Positions 8,791 through 17,629 of a DNA stretch of 64,000 nt are shown in pieces. Source of the stretch: Paractinoplanes aksuensis (GTDB taxonomy: Bacteria; Actinomycetota; Actinomycetes; Mycobacteriales; Micromonosporaceae); NCBI RefSeq assembly GCF_024137025.1, contig NZ_JAMYJR010000056.1, positions 18,454 through 82,453 of the forward strand. Direction: 5' to 3'. A model generated the notes under the pieces. That model was given only the letters and a program-made list of their open reading frames with translations. It was not told the origin of the DNA and searched no databases. The position numbers and the translations under genes were made by a program. The first letter of the stretch is position 1. Every line of letters begins with the position of its first letter.

Positions 8791-8850
8791 TGGCCGATCA
8801 ACGACCAAACGTCCAGGCCGCGCGACGCCGGAGCCGGGAGGGTGAGACAG

Positions 8851-9291
8851 ATGGCAGGCCCGCTCGACGACGTCGACCGCCTGATCCTGGCCGAGCTGAC
8901 CCGCGACGGCCGGCTGTCGATGCGCACGCTGGCCGAGCGTCTGCACATCTCGCGGGCCAACGCCTACGCCCGGGTCGAGCGCCTGCGCACGACCGGGGTG
9001 ATCAGGGGCTTCAAGGCCGACGTGGACCCGGTCGCGGCGGGTCTGGGCACCACGGCGTACGTGACGGTGAATCTCAATCAGGCCGAGTGGCGGGACGTGG
9101 CCGACCGGCTGCGCGCGCTGCCCGGCGTCGTGCACATCGCGCTGGTCGGCGGCGAGTTCGACGTCATCATGCTGGTGCGGGCCGAGGACAACGCCGCCCT
9201 GGGACGCCTGGTGCTCGACGCCATCCAGGGCATGCCGGGCGTGGTCAACACGCGCACCCTGCTCGTATTCGAGGAAGCCGAGCCCGGATGA
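8851..9291 (+). CDS. Lrp/AsnC-family regulator, BkdR-like
   Basis: A 146-residue regulator. Residues 3-60 form the AsnC helix-turn-helix (DDVDRLILAELTRDGRLSMR, then LHISRANAYARVERL), and residues about 65-145 the RAM ligand-binding/oligomerisation domain. The ATG at 8851 is chosen over the GTG at 8842 because GGGAGG sits at proper distance only for the ATG. Divergence from the bkd genes indicates that it responds to branched-chain amino acids and controls the dehydrogenase, as BkdR does elsewhere; the ligand is inferred. Confidence 0.9.
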   Translation: MAGPLDDVDRLILAELTRDGRLSMRTLAERLHISRANAYARVERLRTTGVIRGFKADVDPVAAGLGTTAYVTVNLNQAEWRDVADRLRALPGVVHIALVGGEFDVIMLVRAEDNAALGRLVLDAIQGMPGVVNTRTLLVFEEAEPG

Positions 9292-9374
9292 GACACAGCC
9301 ACGCCGGGGTGAGAAAGAGTCTGCCGGGCCGGGGCGAGGAGGATGAACGACACAGAGCCGGGAACAATGGTTCG

Positions 9375-10652
9375 ATGAGATCGATCGTGCGCGTGGTGAT
9401 GGCCGGCGGACTTCTGCTCGGCGCGGCGGCGTGTTCCACCGACGCCCCGGCCGAACCGAGAAAGACCGTGCACCCTTCGGCCGCGGTCGACACGGCCACG
9501 CTGGTCGCGACCGAGGTGCGCAACGGCGACGGCCAAACCGTCGAGGCCCCGCCCGGCTGGACGGTGAGCCGCTGGGCCAAGGTGCCCGGCGCGCGCCTGC
9601 TGGCCTGGACGCCCGACGACAAGCTGCTGGTCTCGCGGCCCGAGTCCGGTGACGTCCTGGTCCTCACCGACGGCGAGCAGCAGACCCTCGTCGAGGGCCT
9701 CAACCAGCCGCACGGCTTGGCCCTCGACGGCGACACCCTCTACGTGGCCGAGAGCAACCAGATCAACGCCTTCGCGTACGCCGCCGGCAAGGTCTCCGGC
9801 CGGCGCGTCGTGGTCGGCGGCCTGCCCGACAAGAAGAGCCCCGAGCTGGGCGGCAAGTACGCGCACGCCCTCAAGAGCGTCGCCGTCGGCCGCGACGGCG
9901 AGCTGTACGTCTCGATCGGATCGACCGGCAACATCTCGGCCGAGGACCGCGACACCGACCCCGAACGCGCGTCGATCCTGCGCTTTGAGGACGGCAAGCT
10001 CGAGACCTTCGCCCGCGGCGTCCGCAACGGCACCGGGCTGGCGGTGGCGCCCGACGGCGGCGTGTGGACGGCCGTCAACAACCGCGACAACATCCCCTTC
10101 CCGTACGACAGCAAGGACTACGGCAAGGTCGACACCACGTACGTCAACGACCACCCGCTCGAGCCGCTGGCCAAGCTCGAACAGGGCCGCGACCTGGGCT
10201 GGCCCTACTGCAACCCCGACCCCGACCTGCAGCCCGGGGAACAGGACTCGCCGCTCAGCTACACCGACCGGCCCTTCGTCCGCGACTTCGACACGAACCG
10301 CGACGGCTCGAAGCTGGACTGCGCGACCCTGCGCCCGGTCGAGCAGGGCATGGGCGCGCACTCGGCGCCGCTGGGGCTCAGCTTCGCGACCGAAGTGCCC
10401 GGGGCGTACGGGGCGGGCGCGCTGGTCGGCATCCACGGCTCGTGGAACCGCAAGCCCCCGCGGCCGCCGGAGGTGTCTTTCTTCGCCTGGCGCGACAACA
10501 AGCTCGGGCCGCAGCAGACGCTGCTCTCCGGCTTCCAGCGCGAGGACGGCTCCCGCTGGGGCCGCCCGGTCATGGCCGTCCAAGGCCCGGACCGCGCGAT
10601 CTACGTCAGCGACGACTACGCCGGGGCGATCTATCAGGTGACCGCCCCCTGA
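9375..10652 (+). CDS. PQQ-dependent-type sugar (sorbosone/glucose) dehydrogenase, probable lipoprotein
   Basis: A 425-residue exported protein of the GSDH six-bladed propeller type. The signal peptide ends GGLLLGAAACS; the cysteine suggests lipid attachment, although alanine rather than leucine at -3 makes the lipobox imperfect. Family features include LNQPHGLALDGDTLYVAE, a duplicated strand pattern, MGAHSAPLGL, IHGSWNR and the C-terminal DRAIYVSDDYAGAIYQV. The start at 9375 is set by the signal peptide; the ribosome site is weak. It lies before the glucan locus and could oxidise released sugars at the cell surface, but the substrate cannot be read from the sequence. Confidence 0.82.
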   Translation: MRSIVRVVMAGGLLLGAAACSTDAPAEPRKTVHPSAAVDTATLVATEVRNGDGQTVEAPPGWTVSRWAKVPGARLLAWTPDDKLLVSRPESGDVLVLTDGEQQTLVEGLNQPHGLALDGDTLYVAESNQINAFAYAAGKVSGRRVVVGGLPDKKSPELGGKYAHALKSVAVGRDGELYVSIGSTGNISAEDRDTDPERASILRFEDGKLETFARGVRNGTGLAVAPDGGVWTAVNNRDNIPFPYDSKDYGKVDTTYVNDHPLEPLAKLEQGRDLGWPYCNPDPDLQPGEQDSPLSYTDRPFVRDFDTNRDGSKLDCATLRPVEQGMGAHSAPLGLSFATEVPGAYGAGALVGIHGSWNRKPPRPPEVSFFAWRDNKLGPQQTLLSGFQREDGSRWGRPVMAVQGPDRAIYVSDDYAGAIYQVTAP

Positions 10653-10737
10653 GCAGGGCGCAGACCGAGCCGAGGACCGCTTCGAGCCGGACGTGATCGT
10701 CCGCCGGAGCGATTCCTGAGGCGGTACCGTCCGGTAT

Positions 10738-11721
10738 GTGGCCTTTCTGATCAGCCCGGGCCACCGGGTCATGGCCGCCGGACTGACCGCGGCGCTGGCG
10801 GCCGGCTGGCCGTCGCGGGTGGGGCACGAGACGTACGGGCCGCCGCCACCACCGACCGAGCTCTATGTCGAGCGCACCGGCGCGGCCGTCGAGCAACTCA
10901 TGGCGTACGAGAAGGAAGGCCGCACCGCCCAGGCCGCGCTCATCCGCAAGATCGCGACCCGGCCGGTGGCGACCTGGTTCGCCGACGGCGACACCGCCCG
11001 GGTCGGCCGCGTGCTGGTGGCCGCCCGGGGCTTCATCCCGGTGCTCACGCTGTACTTCATCCCGCACCGCGACTGCGCGAGCCACTCGGCCGGCGGGGCG
11101 GCGACCGGCCCGGCTTACGCGGCCTGGATCGACGCCGTCACCGCCGCGCTGACCGGCCGCCGCGCCATCGTGATCCTCGAACCGGACGCGGTGGCCCAGT
11201 CCCTGCAGGATTGTCTGACCGTCGGTCAACGGGCCGAGCGCTACCGCCTGCTGAGCCGGGCCATCACCAAGCTGACCGCGAACCCCGGCCTGACCGTCTA
11301 TCTCGACGGCGGCAACCCGGCCTGGATCACCGACACCGCCACGATGGCTGCGGCCCTGAAGAAGGCCGGGATCGCGCGGGCCCGCGGCTTCGCCCTCAAC
11401 GTGGCCAACTTCGAGACCACCAGTTCCAACATCCGGTACGGGACAGAGCTCTCGAAGCGGCTCGGCGGGGCGCCCTTCGTCATCGACACCAGCCGCAACG
11501 GCAACGGCCCGGCTCGCCAATCTTCCGGGCACCGCAACTGGTGCAATCCGCCCGGCCGCGCGCTGGGCCAGCCGCCCACTCTGAAGACGGGCCGCCCGCT
11601 GGTCGACGCCTATCTCTGGGTCAAGCGTCCCGGCGAGTCCGACGGCGCCTGCGGCCGCGGCGCCCCACCGGCCGGCCACTGGTGGCCCGCCTACGCCTTG
11701 GGCTTGGCGTCCGAAAACTGA
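10738..11721 (+). CDS. GH6-family beta-1,4-glucan hydrolase, secreted (first of two paralogues)
   Basis: A 327-residue GH6 endoglucanase/cellobiohydrolase-like protein with a short hydrophobic N-terminus. The two GH6 catalytic aspartates are visible: RDC at residue 112 and ILEPDA at 150; the paired cysteines (C113 and the QDCL cysteine) match the family disulfide. VYLDGGNPAWI, TSRNGNGP and WVKRPGESDG are GH6 substrate-tunnel motifs. It closely resembles the cslZ-like gene at 15595, so the two bracket cslA-glxA as a duplication. The GTG at 10738 has only a distant GAGG; an ATG at 10771 would leave a shorter signal peptide. It likely trims the glucan made by CslA. Confidence 0.87.
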   Translation: MAFLISPGHRVMAAGLTAALAAGWPSRVGHETYGPPPPPTELYVERTGAAVEQLMAYEKEGRTAQAALIRKIATRPVATWFADGDTARVGRVLVAARGFIPVLTLYFIPHRDCASHSAGGAATGPAYAAWIDAVTAALTGRRAIVILEPDAVAQSLQDCLTVGQRAERYRLLSRAITKLTANPGLTVYLDGGNPAWITDTATMAAALKKAGIARARGFALNVANFETTSSNIRYGTELSKRLGGAPFVIDTSRNGNGPARQSSGHRNWCNPPGRALGQPPTLKTGRPLVDAYLWVKRPGESDGACGRGAPPAGHWWPAYALGLASEN

Positions 11722-11864
11722 CGAAAATGCCCGTCATTACTTTATGTGTTCGTGAAGTTGATCACAAGTACTCAGACTCCACACAGGCGACGCATAGCCT
11801 GCACGTTCAGTTACTAGCTGCTGAGCAATATGCAGGTCAAACGTGTAGCCGCACGTGACCGCCA

Positions 11865-11912
11865 TGACCCTCAGTGACTTTGCCCGATTTGGTTGGTCAC
11901 TACTCAGGGTCA
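11865..11912. promoter_or_regulatory. inverted repeat upstream of cslA
   Basis: TGACCCTCAGTGAC (11865-11878) faces GTCACTACTCAGGGTCA (11896-11912) across 17 nt. The arms pair as two blocks (TGACCCT/AGGGTCA and AGTGAC/GTCACT), with 1- and 4-nt unpaired joints. It ends 24 nt before the cslA GTG within a 215-bp gap that is clearly richer in A+T than its surroundings and must hold the cslA promoter. It may be a dimeric operator or a leader hairpin. Confidence 0.55.
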
Positions 11913-11936
11913 CGGTGGTGAGAGGACGAGGAAGCT

Positions 11937-13652
11937 GTGATCCCCCCGCCCCGCTACGACTACGACGCCTACAGCGGGCTGGCCGGTCCGGCCGGGCCCC
12001 CGCCACCCACCCCGGGACCGATCGCCCTGCGCCGCCTGGCCGGCCGTCGCCCGATCGGCAACGTGGCCATCACGCTCTTCGCGTTCGTCTTCGAGGCCAC
12101 GTTCGTCGCGTGGCTGTTGTCTTCGGTCGAGGTGCCGGACCGCGCCCTGCACCCGGTGCTGCACCTCGCCACCTGGTTCATGATCGGCGCGACCCTCCTG
12201 ATCGAGGTGTTCCGCCTGGTCAACGTGGTGACGCTCTGCCTCGCCACCATCTGGGCCCGCGATCCCGAGCCGCTGACCCCCGACCCCGGCCTGCGGGTGG
12301 CCTTCCTGACCACGATCGTGCCCGGCAAGGAGCCGGTGGCCATGGTCGAGCGCACCCTGCGGGCCGCCCTCGAGGTGCGCCACGAGGGCCCGTACGCAGT
12401 CTGGCTCCTCGACGAGGGCGACGACCCCGAGGTCCGGGCCATGTGCGAGCGGATCGGCGTCCATCACTTCAGCCGCCACGGCATCGAGAAGTTCAACACG
12501 CGCACCGGCCAGTTCAAGACGAAGACCAAGCACGGCAACTACAACTCGTGGGTCGACGTCCACGGCGACGACTACGACGTGTTCGTCTCGGTCGACCCCG
12601 ACCACGTGCCGCTGCCCAACTTCTGCGAGCGGCTGCTGGGCTACTTCCACGACCCGAAGGTCGCCTTCGTCGTCGGCCCCCAGATCTACGGCAACTACGA
12701 CAACTTGATCACCCGCTGGGCCGAGTCGCAGCAATACCTGTTCCACTCTTTGCTGCAGCGGGCCGGCAACCGGTTCGGCGCGGCCATGCTCGTGGGCACC
12801 AACAACGCCGTACGCATCTCGGCCCTGCGCGAGATCGGCGGCATCCAGGACTCGATCACCGAGGACATGGCGACCAGCCTCACCCTGCACGCGGCCGGTT
12901 GGCGTTCGGTCTACACCCCTGACGTGCTCGCGGTCGGCGAGGGCCCGTCGACCTGGACCGACTACTTCAGCCAGCAGTACCGCTGGTCGCGTGGCACCGA
13001 CGAGGTCGCCGTGACCTCGTTCGTGCGCACCGCCCGCCGGCTCGGCCCCCGCCGGTCGCTGTTCTACGGCCTGCTCATGTCGTACTACCCGCTGACCGCC
13101 CTGGCCTGGCTGCTCGGCGCGGTCAACGCGGTCGGCTATCTCGTGCTCGGGGCCAAGGGCGTGCAGGTGCCGCAGCAGGTGTGGCTGATGCTCTATGTGG
13201 ACGCGGCGCTGTTCCAGTTCCTGCTCTACATGTGGAACCGGCGGCACAACGTCAGCCCGCACGAGGTGGCTGGGTCCTCGGGGCTGGCCGGCATGCTCGT
13301 GTCCACCCTGTCGACGCCGGTCTACGTGTCCGCGTTCGTGTCGGCGGTGCTGCGGCGCCCGGCCCGTTTCGTGGTCACGCCCAAGGGCGAGGCGGCCACG
13401 GCCGACCGGCCCGCGACCTTCAAGCACGGCCTGCGGTGGGCCGCCTTCTACGCCGTCCTGCTGGTCGTCGCGCCCGGGATCGGGCACGTGGACGGCTGGA
13501 TGTGGCTGTGGCCCGCCCTCAACCTCGTCATCTGCCTGACGCCGCCCGCCATCGGCCTGCTCGGCGCGAAAGCCAGAGCGAAGCCCAAACCGAAGGCCGA
13601 GCCGAGTGAGCCCGCCCTGTCGATCGAAGAGCCCGTGGAGACGTACGCATGA
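11937..13652 (+). CDS. cslA: cellulose synthase-like glycosyltransferase (GT2) CslA
   Basis: A 571-residue membrane GT2 that polymerises a beta-glucan at hyphal tips in Streptomyces. A proline-rich cytoplasmic N-terminus precedes two membrane segments (about residues 42-62 and 75-103). The catalytic domain shows the processive GT2 signature: LLDEGDD, VDPDHV (DxD), ITED and QQYRW (QxxRW). Four or more membrane segments follow, then a charged tail. The GTG at 11937 has GAGGAAG upstream at good spacing. The stop overlaps the glxA ATG (ATGA), so the pair is coupled. The order cslA-glxA-GH6 matches the known S. coelicolor locus. Confidence 0.93.
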   Translation: MIPPPRYDYDAYSGLAGPAGPPPPTPGPIALRRLAGRRPIGNVAITLFAFVFEATFVAWLLSSVEVPDRALHPVLHLATWFMIGATLLIEVFRLVNVVTLCLATIWARDPEPLTPDPGLRVAFLTTIVPGKEPVAMVERTLRAALEVRHEGPYAVWLLDEGDDPEVRAMCERIGVHHFSRHGIEKFNTRTGQFKTKTKHGNYNSWVDVHGDDYDVFVSVDPDHVPLPNFCERLLGYFHDPKVAFVVGPQIYGNYDNLITRWAESQQYLFHSLLQRAGNRFGAAMLVGTNNAVRISALREIGGIQDSITEDMATSLTLHAAGWRSVYTPDVLAVGEGPSTWTDYFSQQYRWSRGTDEVAVTSFVRTARRLGPRRSLFYGLLMSYYPLTALAWLLGAVNAVGYLVLGAKGVQVPQQVWLMLYVDAALFQFLLYMWNRRHNVSPHEVAGSSGLAGMLVSTLSTPVYVSAFVSAVLRRPARFVVTPKGEAATADRPATFKHGLRWAAFYAVLLVVAPGIGHVDGWMWLWPALNLVICLTPPAIGLLGAKARAKPKPKAEPSEPALSIEEPVETYA

Positions 13653-15595
13653 CCCCTCGTCCTCGTCCGAGTCTCGCCCGGCGACTGGGCACCGGCCTGG
13701 TCGCCCTGCTGGTGCTGACCGTGGTCGCGGTGGTCAACCGCCCGGTCGTCGCCTTCGGGGCCGACGCATTGCACACCTATAACATCAACCGACAGTCGTA
13801 CAAAGAGCAGTTCGGCCACTGGTCGCGGCTGCCCGTCCCGGCCGGTTTCCAGGTCAACGCGATCCATGCCGCGCTGCTCAGCACGGGCAAGGTGCTGATC
13901 ATCGCGGGCAGCGGCAACAACCGCGAGAACTTCGAGGCGGGCACGTTCCGCACGGTGCTCTACGACCCCGCGGCCGATGCGTTCTCCGAGGTGCCGACGC
14001 CGACCGACGTCTTCTGCGCCGGGCACACGTTCCTGCCCAACGGCAACCTGCTGATCGCCGGCGGCACCAAGAGCTACGAGGTGCTTGAGGGCGACATCAC
14101 CAACGCGGCCGGCGTCATGAAGCTCAAGAACGAGTCGGCCACGGCCGGCCCCCGCTTCTTCGCCAAGGGCACCAAGCTGACCTCGAAGACCGGTTTCGAG
14201 TACGAGACCCGGGACGACGTGACCGTGCCGGCCGCTCACCAGATGATGCACGGCGGCCTCCCGATGCAGCACGCCGGCGAGGCCGAGGTGTGGGTCGACG
14301 CCGTGCTGCCCGGCAACTCCCCCGTCGTCGAGCAGCCCAGCCAGTACGCGATCACCGGCCTGAAGGGCGTCGACGCGAACAACCTGTACGGCGTGTCCGA
14401 CAAGATCACGCGGGAGAAGCAGGAGTACGGCGGGGACAAGACCTCGTACGAGTTCGACCCGGTGGCCGAGCGCTACGTCCGCACCGGCGACATGGTGAAG
14501 AGCCGCTGGTACCCGACCCTGGCCGAGCTGCCCGACGGCGACGTGCTGGCCGTCTCCGGCCTCGACGAGTTCGGCCGCATCCTGCCCGGCGACAACGAGC
14601 GCTACGACCGCTCGGCCCGGCGCTGGGTCGACGCGCCCGAGCTGAAGCGCTACTTCCCGACCTATCCGGCGCTGCACCTGATGGCCGACGACCGGCTCTT
14701 CTACTCGGGGTCGAACTCGGGCTACGGCTCCGACACCGAAGGCCGTACGCCCGGGCTCTGGAACTTGACCGACAACAGCTTCGAGATCGTGCCCGGCCTG
14801 GAGCAGCCGCGCCTGACCGAGACCAGTTCGTCGGTGCTGCTGGCGCCGGCCCAGGAGCAAAAGGTGATGCTGTTCGGCGGGGGCGAGGTGGGCGAGTCCC
14901 CGGTCTCGACCACGCGCACGGCCATCGCCGACCTGGACACCAACAACCCGGTCTACCTGCCCGGACCCGACCTGCCCGAGCCCGCCCGCTACCTGAGCAC
15001 GGTGCTGCTGCCGGACGACACCGTCTTCACCACCGGTGGCAGCTCCGGCTACCGCGGTGGCCCGTACCAGGGCCGCCCCCGCAGCGACCTGTTCAACTCG
15101 CAGATCTACCGGCCCGACGCCAACAAGTTCGCCACGGCGGCCGAGTCGACGGTCGGGCGCAACTACCACTCCGAGGCCATCCTGCTGCCCGACGGCCGGG
15201 TGATCACCCTGGGCAGCGACCCGCTGTACGACGAGACCGGCAAGAACCCCGGCAGCTTCGAGAAGCGGATCGAGGTCTACAGCCCGCCGTACCTCTTTCA
15301 GGGGACACGACCGGTAATCACCGGCGGGCCGACCCGGGTCGAGCGCGGGTCGACGGTAACTTTCACGACCGGCAGCGCCGACGTGAAGCGCGCCCGCCTG
15401 ATGCGGCCCAGCGCGGTGACCCACGTCGTCGACGTCGACCAGCGCTCGGTCGCCGTCGGCGTCGAACGCGCGGAAGGCGGCCTGACCATCACTATTCCCG
15501 GCGAGAAAGGCCTGCTGCCGTCCGGCTGGTACATGCTCTTCCTGATCAACGACTCCGGCGTGCCGTCGATGGGCCGCTGGGTGCAGGTCGCCTAG
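13649..15595 (+). CDS. glxA: copper radical oxidase GlxA (galactose oxidase-like)
   Basis: A 648-residue mono-copper oxidase, membrane-anchored by an N-terminal segment (about residues 11-30) and acting outside the cell on the CslA glucan; it is needed for aerial growth in Streptomyces. The seven-bladed Kelch propeller carries the cross-link pair of this family: Cys123 in DVFCAGH and Tyr288 in SRWYPT. Copper ligands are recognisable in GRNYHSEAILLPDGR and SAVTHVVDVDQR, and the C-terminus is a DUF1929 domain. The ATG at 13649 overlaps the cslA stop; its TAG overlaps the next GTG. Confidence 0.94.
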   Translation: MTPRPRPSLARRLGTGLVALLVLTVVAVVNRPVVAFGADALHTYNINRQSYKEQFGHWSRLPVPAGFQVNAIHAALLSTGKVLIIAGSGNNRENFEAGTFRTVLYDPAADAFSEVPTPTDVFCAGHTFLPNGNLLIAGGTKSYEVLEGDITNAAGVMKLKNESATAGPRFFAKGTKLTSKTGFEYETRDDVTVPAAHQMMHGGLPMQHAGEAEVWVDAVLPGNSPVVEQPSQYAITGLKGVDANNLYGVSDKITREKQEYGGDKTSYEFDPVAERYVRTGDMVKSRWYPTLAELPDGDVLAVSGLDEFGRILPGDNERYDRSARRWVDAPELKRYFPTYPALHLMADDRLFYSGSNSGYGSDTEGRTPGLWNLTDNSFEIVPGLEQPRLTETSSSVLLAPAQEQKVMLFGGGEVGESPVSTTRTAIADLDTNNPVYLPGPDLPEPARYLSTVLLPDDTVFTTGGSSGYRGGPYQGRPRSDLFNSQIYRPDANKFATAAESTVGRNYHSEAILLPDGRVITLGSDPLYDETGKNPGSFEKRIEVYSPPYLFQGTRPVITGGPTRVERGSTVTFTTGSADVKRARLMRPSAVTHVVDVDQRSVAVGVERAEGGLTITIPGEKGLLPSGWYMLFLINDSGVPSMGRWVQVA

Positions 15596-16617
15596 TGGCC
15601 CGGCATCGAGCCTCCCGCCGCGGGAAGCTGCTGGCCCTCGCGGTGACCGTGGTTGTCGCGGTCACCGCTGTGGTCTGGCTGGCCCGCCCCGAGAACTCGG
15701 CCCCGGTGGCCACCCCCGCGCCCCCGCCGTCGTCGGCCCCGCCGGCCGCTTTGTACGTCGAACCGACAGGCCCGGCGGTCGACCAGGTCACCGCGTTCGA
15801 GGCCGCGGGCCGGACGGCCGACGCGGCGCTCATCCGCGAGATCGCCGACCGCCCGGTGGCGGCCTGGATCGCCGACCCCAACACCGCCCGGGCCGGCGAG
15901 GTAGCTGCGGCTGCCGCGGCCGCCGTCCAGATCCCGGTGCTGGTCCTCTACTACATCCCGCACCGCGACTGCTCGGGCGGCCACTCGGCCGGTGGCGCCG
16001 GCTCGGCGGCCGAGTACACGGCGTGGGTGGCCGCGGTCGCCTCGGCCCTGACCGACCGGCGGGCCATCGTGATCCTCGAACCCGACGCGGTGGCCCAGGC
16101 CGTCGAGGATTGTCTGACGAACACACAGCGGGCCGAGCGTTACCGGCTGCTGACCGAAGCGATCACCACTCTGACCGCGAACCCGCAGCTCAGCGTGTAT
16201 CTGGACGGCGGCAACCCGACCTGGATCACCGACCCGGAACGGATGGCCGCCGGCCTGCGCCAGGCCGGCGTGGAGAAGGCCGCCGGCTTCGCCCTCAACG
16301 TGGCCAACTTCGAGACGACGGACGCGAACATCACCTACGGCACCGCGGTCTCCGGCCACCTGGAGGACGCGCGCTTCGTGATCGACACCAGCCGCAACGG
16401 CAACGGCCCGGCCGTCAAGTCAGCCGGCCACACCCACTGGTGCAACCCGGCCGGGCGCGCCCTGGGCGACCCGCCCACCCTGACCACCGGCCACTCCCTC
16501 GTAGACGCCTTCCTCTGGATCAAGCGCCCCGGCGAGTCCGACGGCGCCTGCGGCAACGACGCCCCCGAAGCCGGCCAGTGGTGGCCCGACTACGCCCTCC
16601 AACTGGCGGCCAACTGA
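15595..16617 (+). CDS. cslZ: GH6-family beta-glucan hydrolase CslZ (second paralogue)
   Basis: A 340-residue GH6 protein with an N-terminal membrane anchor (about residues 11-30) and a short proline linker, then the catalytic domain with HRDCSGGHSAGG, ILEPDAVAQ, VYLDGGNPTWI, TSRNGNGP and WIKRPGESDGACG. The GTG at 15595 shares a base with the glxA TAG (TAGTG), so all three csl genes are translationally linked. Position and family match the Streptomyces endoglucanase cslZ. The protein repeats the 10738 paralogue motif for motif, apart from longer N-terminal anchoring. Confidence 0.9.
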   Translation: MARHRASRRGKLLALAVTVVVAVTAVVWLARPENSAPVATPAPPPSSAPPAALYVEPTGPAVDQVTAFEAAGRTADAALIREIADRPVAAWIADPNTARAGEVAAAAAAAVQIPVLVLYYIPHRDCSGGHSAGGAGSAAEYTAWVAAVASALTDRRAIVILEPDAVAQAVEDCLTNTQRAERYRLLTEAITTLTANPQLSVYLDGGNPTWITDPERMAAGLRQAGVEKAAGFALNVANFETTDANITYGTAVSGHLEDARFVIDTSRNGNGPAVKSAGHTHWCNPAGRALGDPPTLTTGHSLVDAFLWIKRPGESDGACGNDAPEAGQWWPDYALQLAAN

Positions 16618-16657
16618 GTCCAGCTGATCGGCGCGGGCACACCCACTGAGGGCGGCC

Positions 16658-17629
16658 TCACCGATGCAGCCACTCGACCAGGTCGGGTGGAGCGAGCCGG
16701 GCGATCTCGGAGTGGTACCAGGCCAACTCGTCGTCGGCGAGAACCTCGCGAGCGGCGCCCGAGGTTCCCCGGCGGAAGAACAGGCCGGTGTCGGCCCTGA
16801 TCCCGGGTGGGGGCGGAACCAGCACGTCGTCGCGGGCCCGCATGCTCTCGAACGTCGCCGCCGCGGCCAGGGTGGGCCAGGACGGCTCGGCGACGGCGAT
16901 CCCGAGCTCGTCCGCGAGCCGGCGCATCTGCCCCTCCAGGTCGGCCCGCAGGTCGTCGTAGTGGACCAGCACCACGTTCGGCTCGGCCCGCCGGGACCAG
17001 GCTTCGGCCAGGTGCTCCATGGTGGCCGGGAGCGAGTTCGGGGACCGAGCTGAGCTGCGGCCGGCCCCGATCCAGTCGAGGACGGCCCGGTGCACCTCGT
17101 GACGCGACACGGCCGGCGGCCGGGGCCCCCGACGCGGTGGCGGCCCCGTGTGCTGCTGGAGCAACGGCGAACCAGACGGTGAGGGTTCGACGAGCGATGG
17201 CGGTCCGAACGGCGGAGGCCCGCCCACCAGCGGCGGCCCGAGCGGCAGAGGCCCGCCCACCAGGGGCGGCCCGGGCGGCGGAGACCCACCCACCAGGGGC
17301 GGCCCGGGCGGCGGAGGCCCGATCATCCGGTCCTGGTGGTACATCGAGATGAACGCGTCGACCGGGTGCCGGGCCGTCACGACGTACGTGACCCGGGCGT
17401 CGAACGGGATGGCGGCCAGCGGCGCATGCGTCTTGATGAAGCGCCGATGCTGCTGCCGGGCCAACTGGGTGTCGACATGCGACGGCGGCACGTCCGGGGT
17501 GTCCAGCCACGGCGACAGGTGCCACAACGGGGCCGGAAGATCAGGTGTTTGGAAGATCAGTAATGCGCAGATCATTGCAACGCCGGGATCAACGGGCTGA
17601 ATCCGCTCGTCCAATGGGTGCGGACGCAT
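16658..17629 (-). pseudogene. sulfotransferase lacking the N-terminal PAPS-binding loop
   Basis: PAPS-dependent sulfotransferase remnant. Family-like sequence starts abruptly at residue 19 (MICALLIFQTPDLPAPLWHL, base 17575). In relatives the segment just before is the 5'-phosphosulfate loop (K/PxSGTTWxQ), absent here and replaced by 18 unrelated residues read antisense through the neighbouring gene. The KTH motif (RRFIKTHAPL), the 3'-phosphate motif TARHPVDAFISMYH and the C-terminal FFRRGTSGAA-like segment remain. A 44-residue proline-rich repeat insert lies at about 104-147. Without the PAPS loop, activity is unlikely. Possible starts are the ATGs at 17629 or 17575, neither convincing. Confidence 0.8.
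17189..17320. repeat. 33-bp tandem repeat inside the sulfotransferase
   Basis: Four imperfect copies of a 33-bp unit encode 11-residue repeats of the type GPPPPGPPLVG. It interrupts the domain after the 3'-phosphate-binding helix, where the family has a short variable loop. Confidence 0.85.

Noticed and set aside
8565..9374. Long N-terminal extension of the sugar-dehydrogenase lipoprotein
   Set aside because: It reads through the Lrp gene in another frame; the signal peptide fixes the start at 9375.
13448..15424. 658-codon minus-strand frame opposite glxA
   Set aside because: Shadow of glxA; no recognisable motif and no ribosome site.
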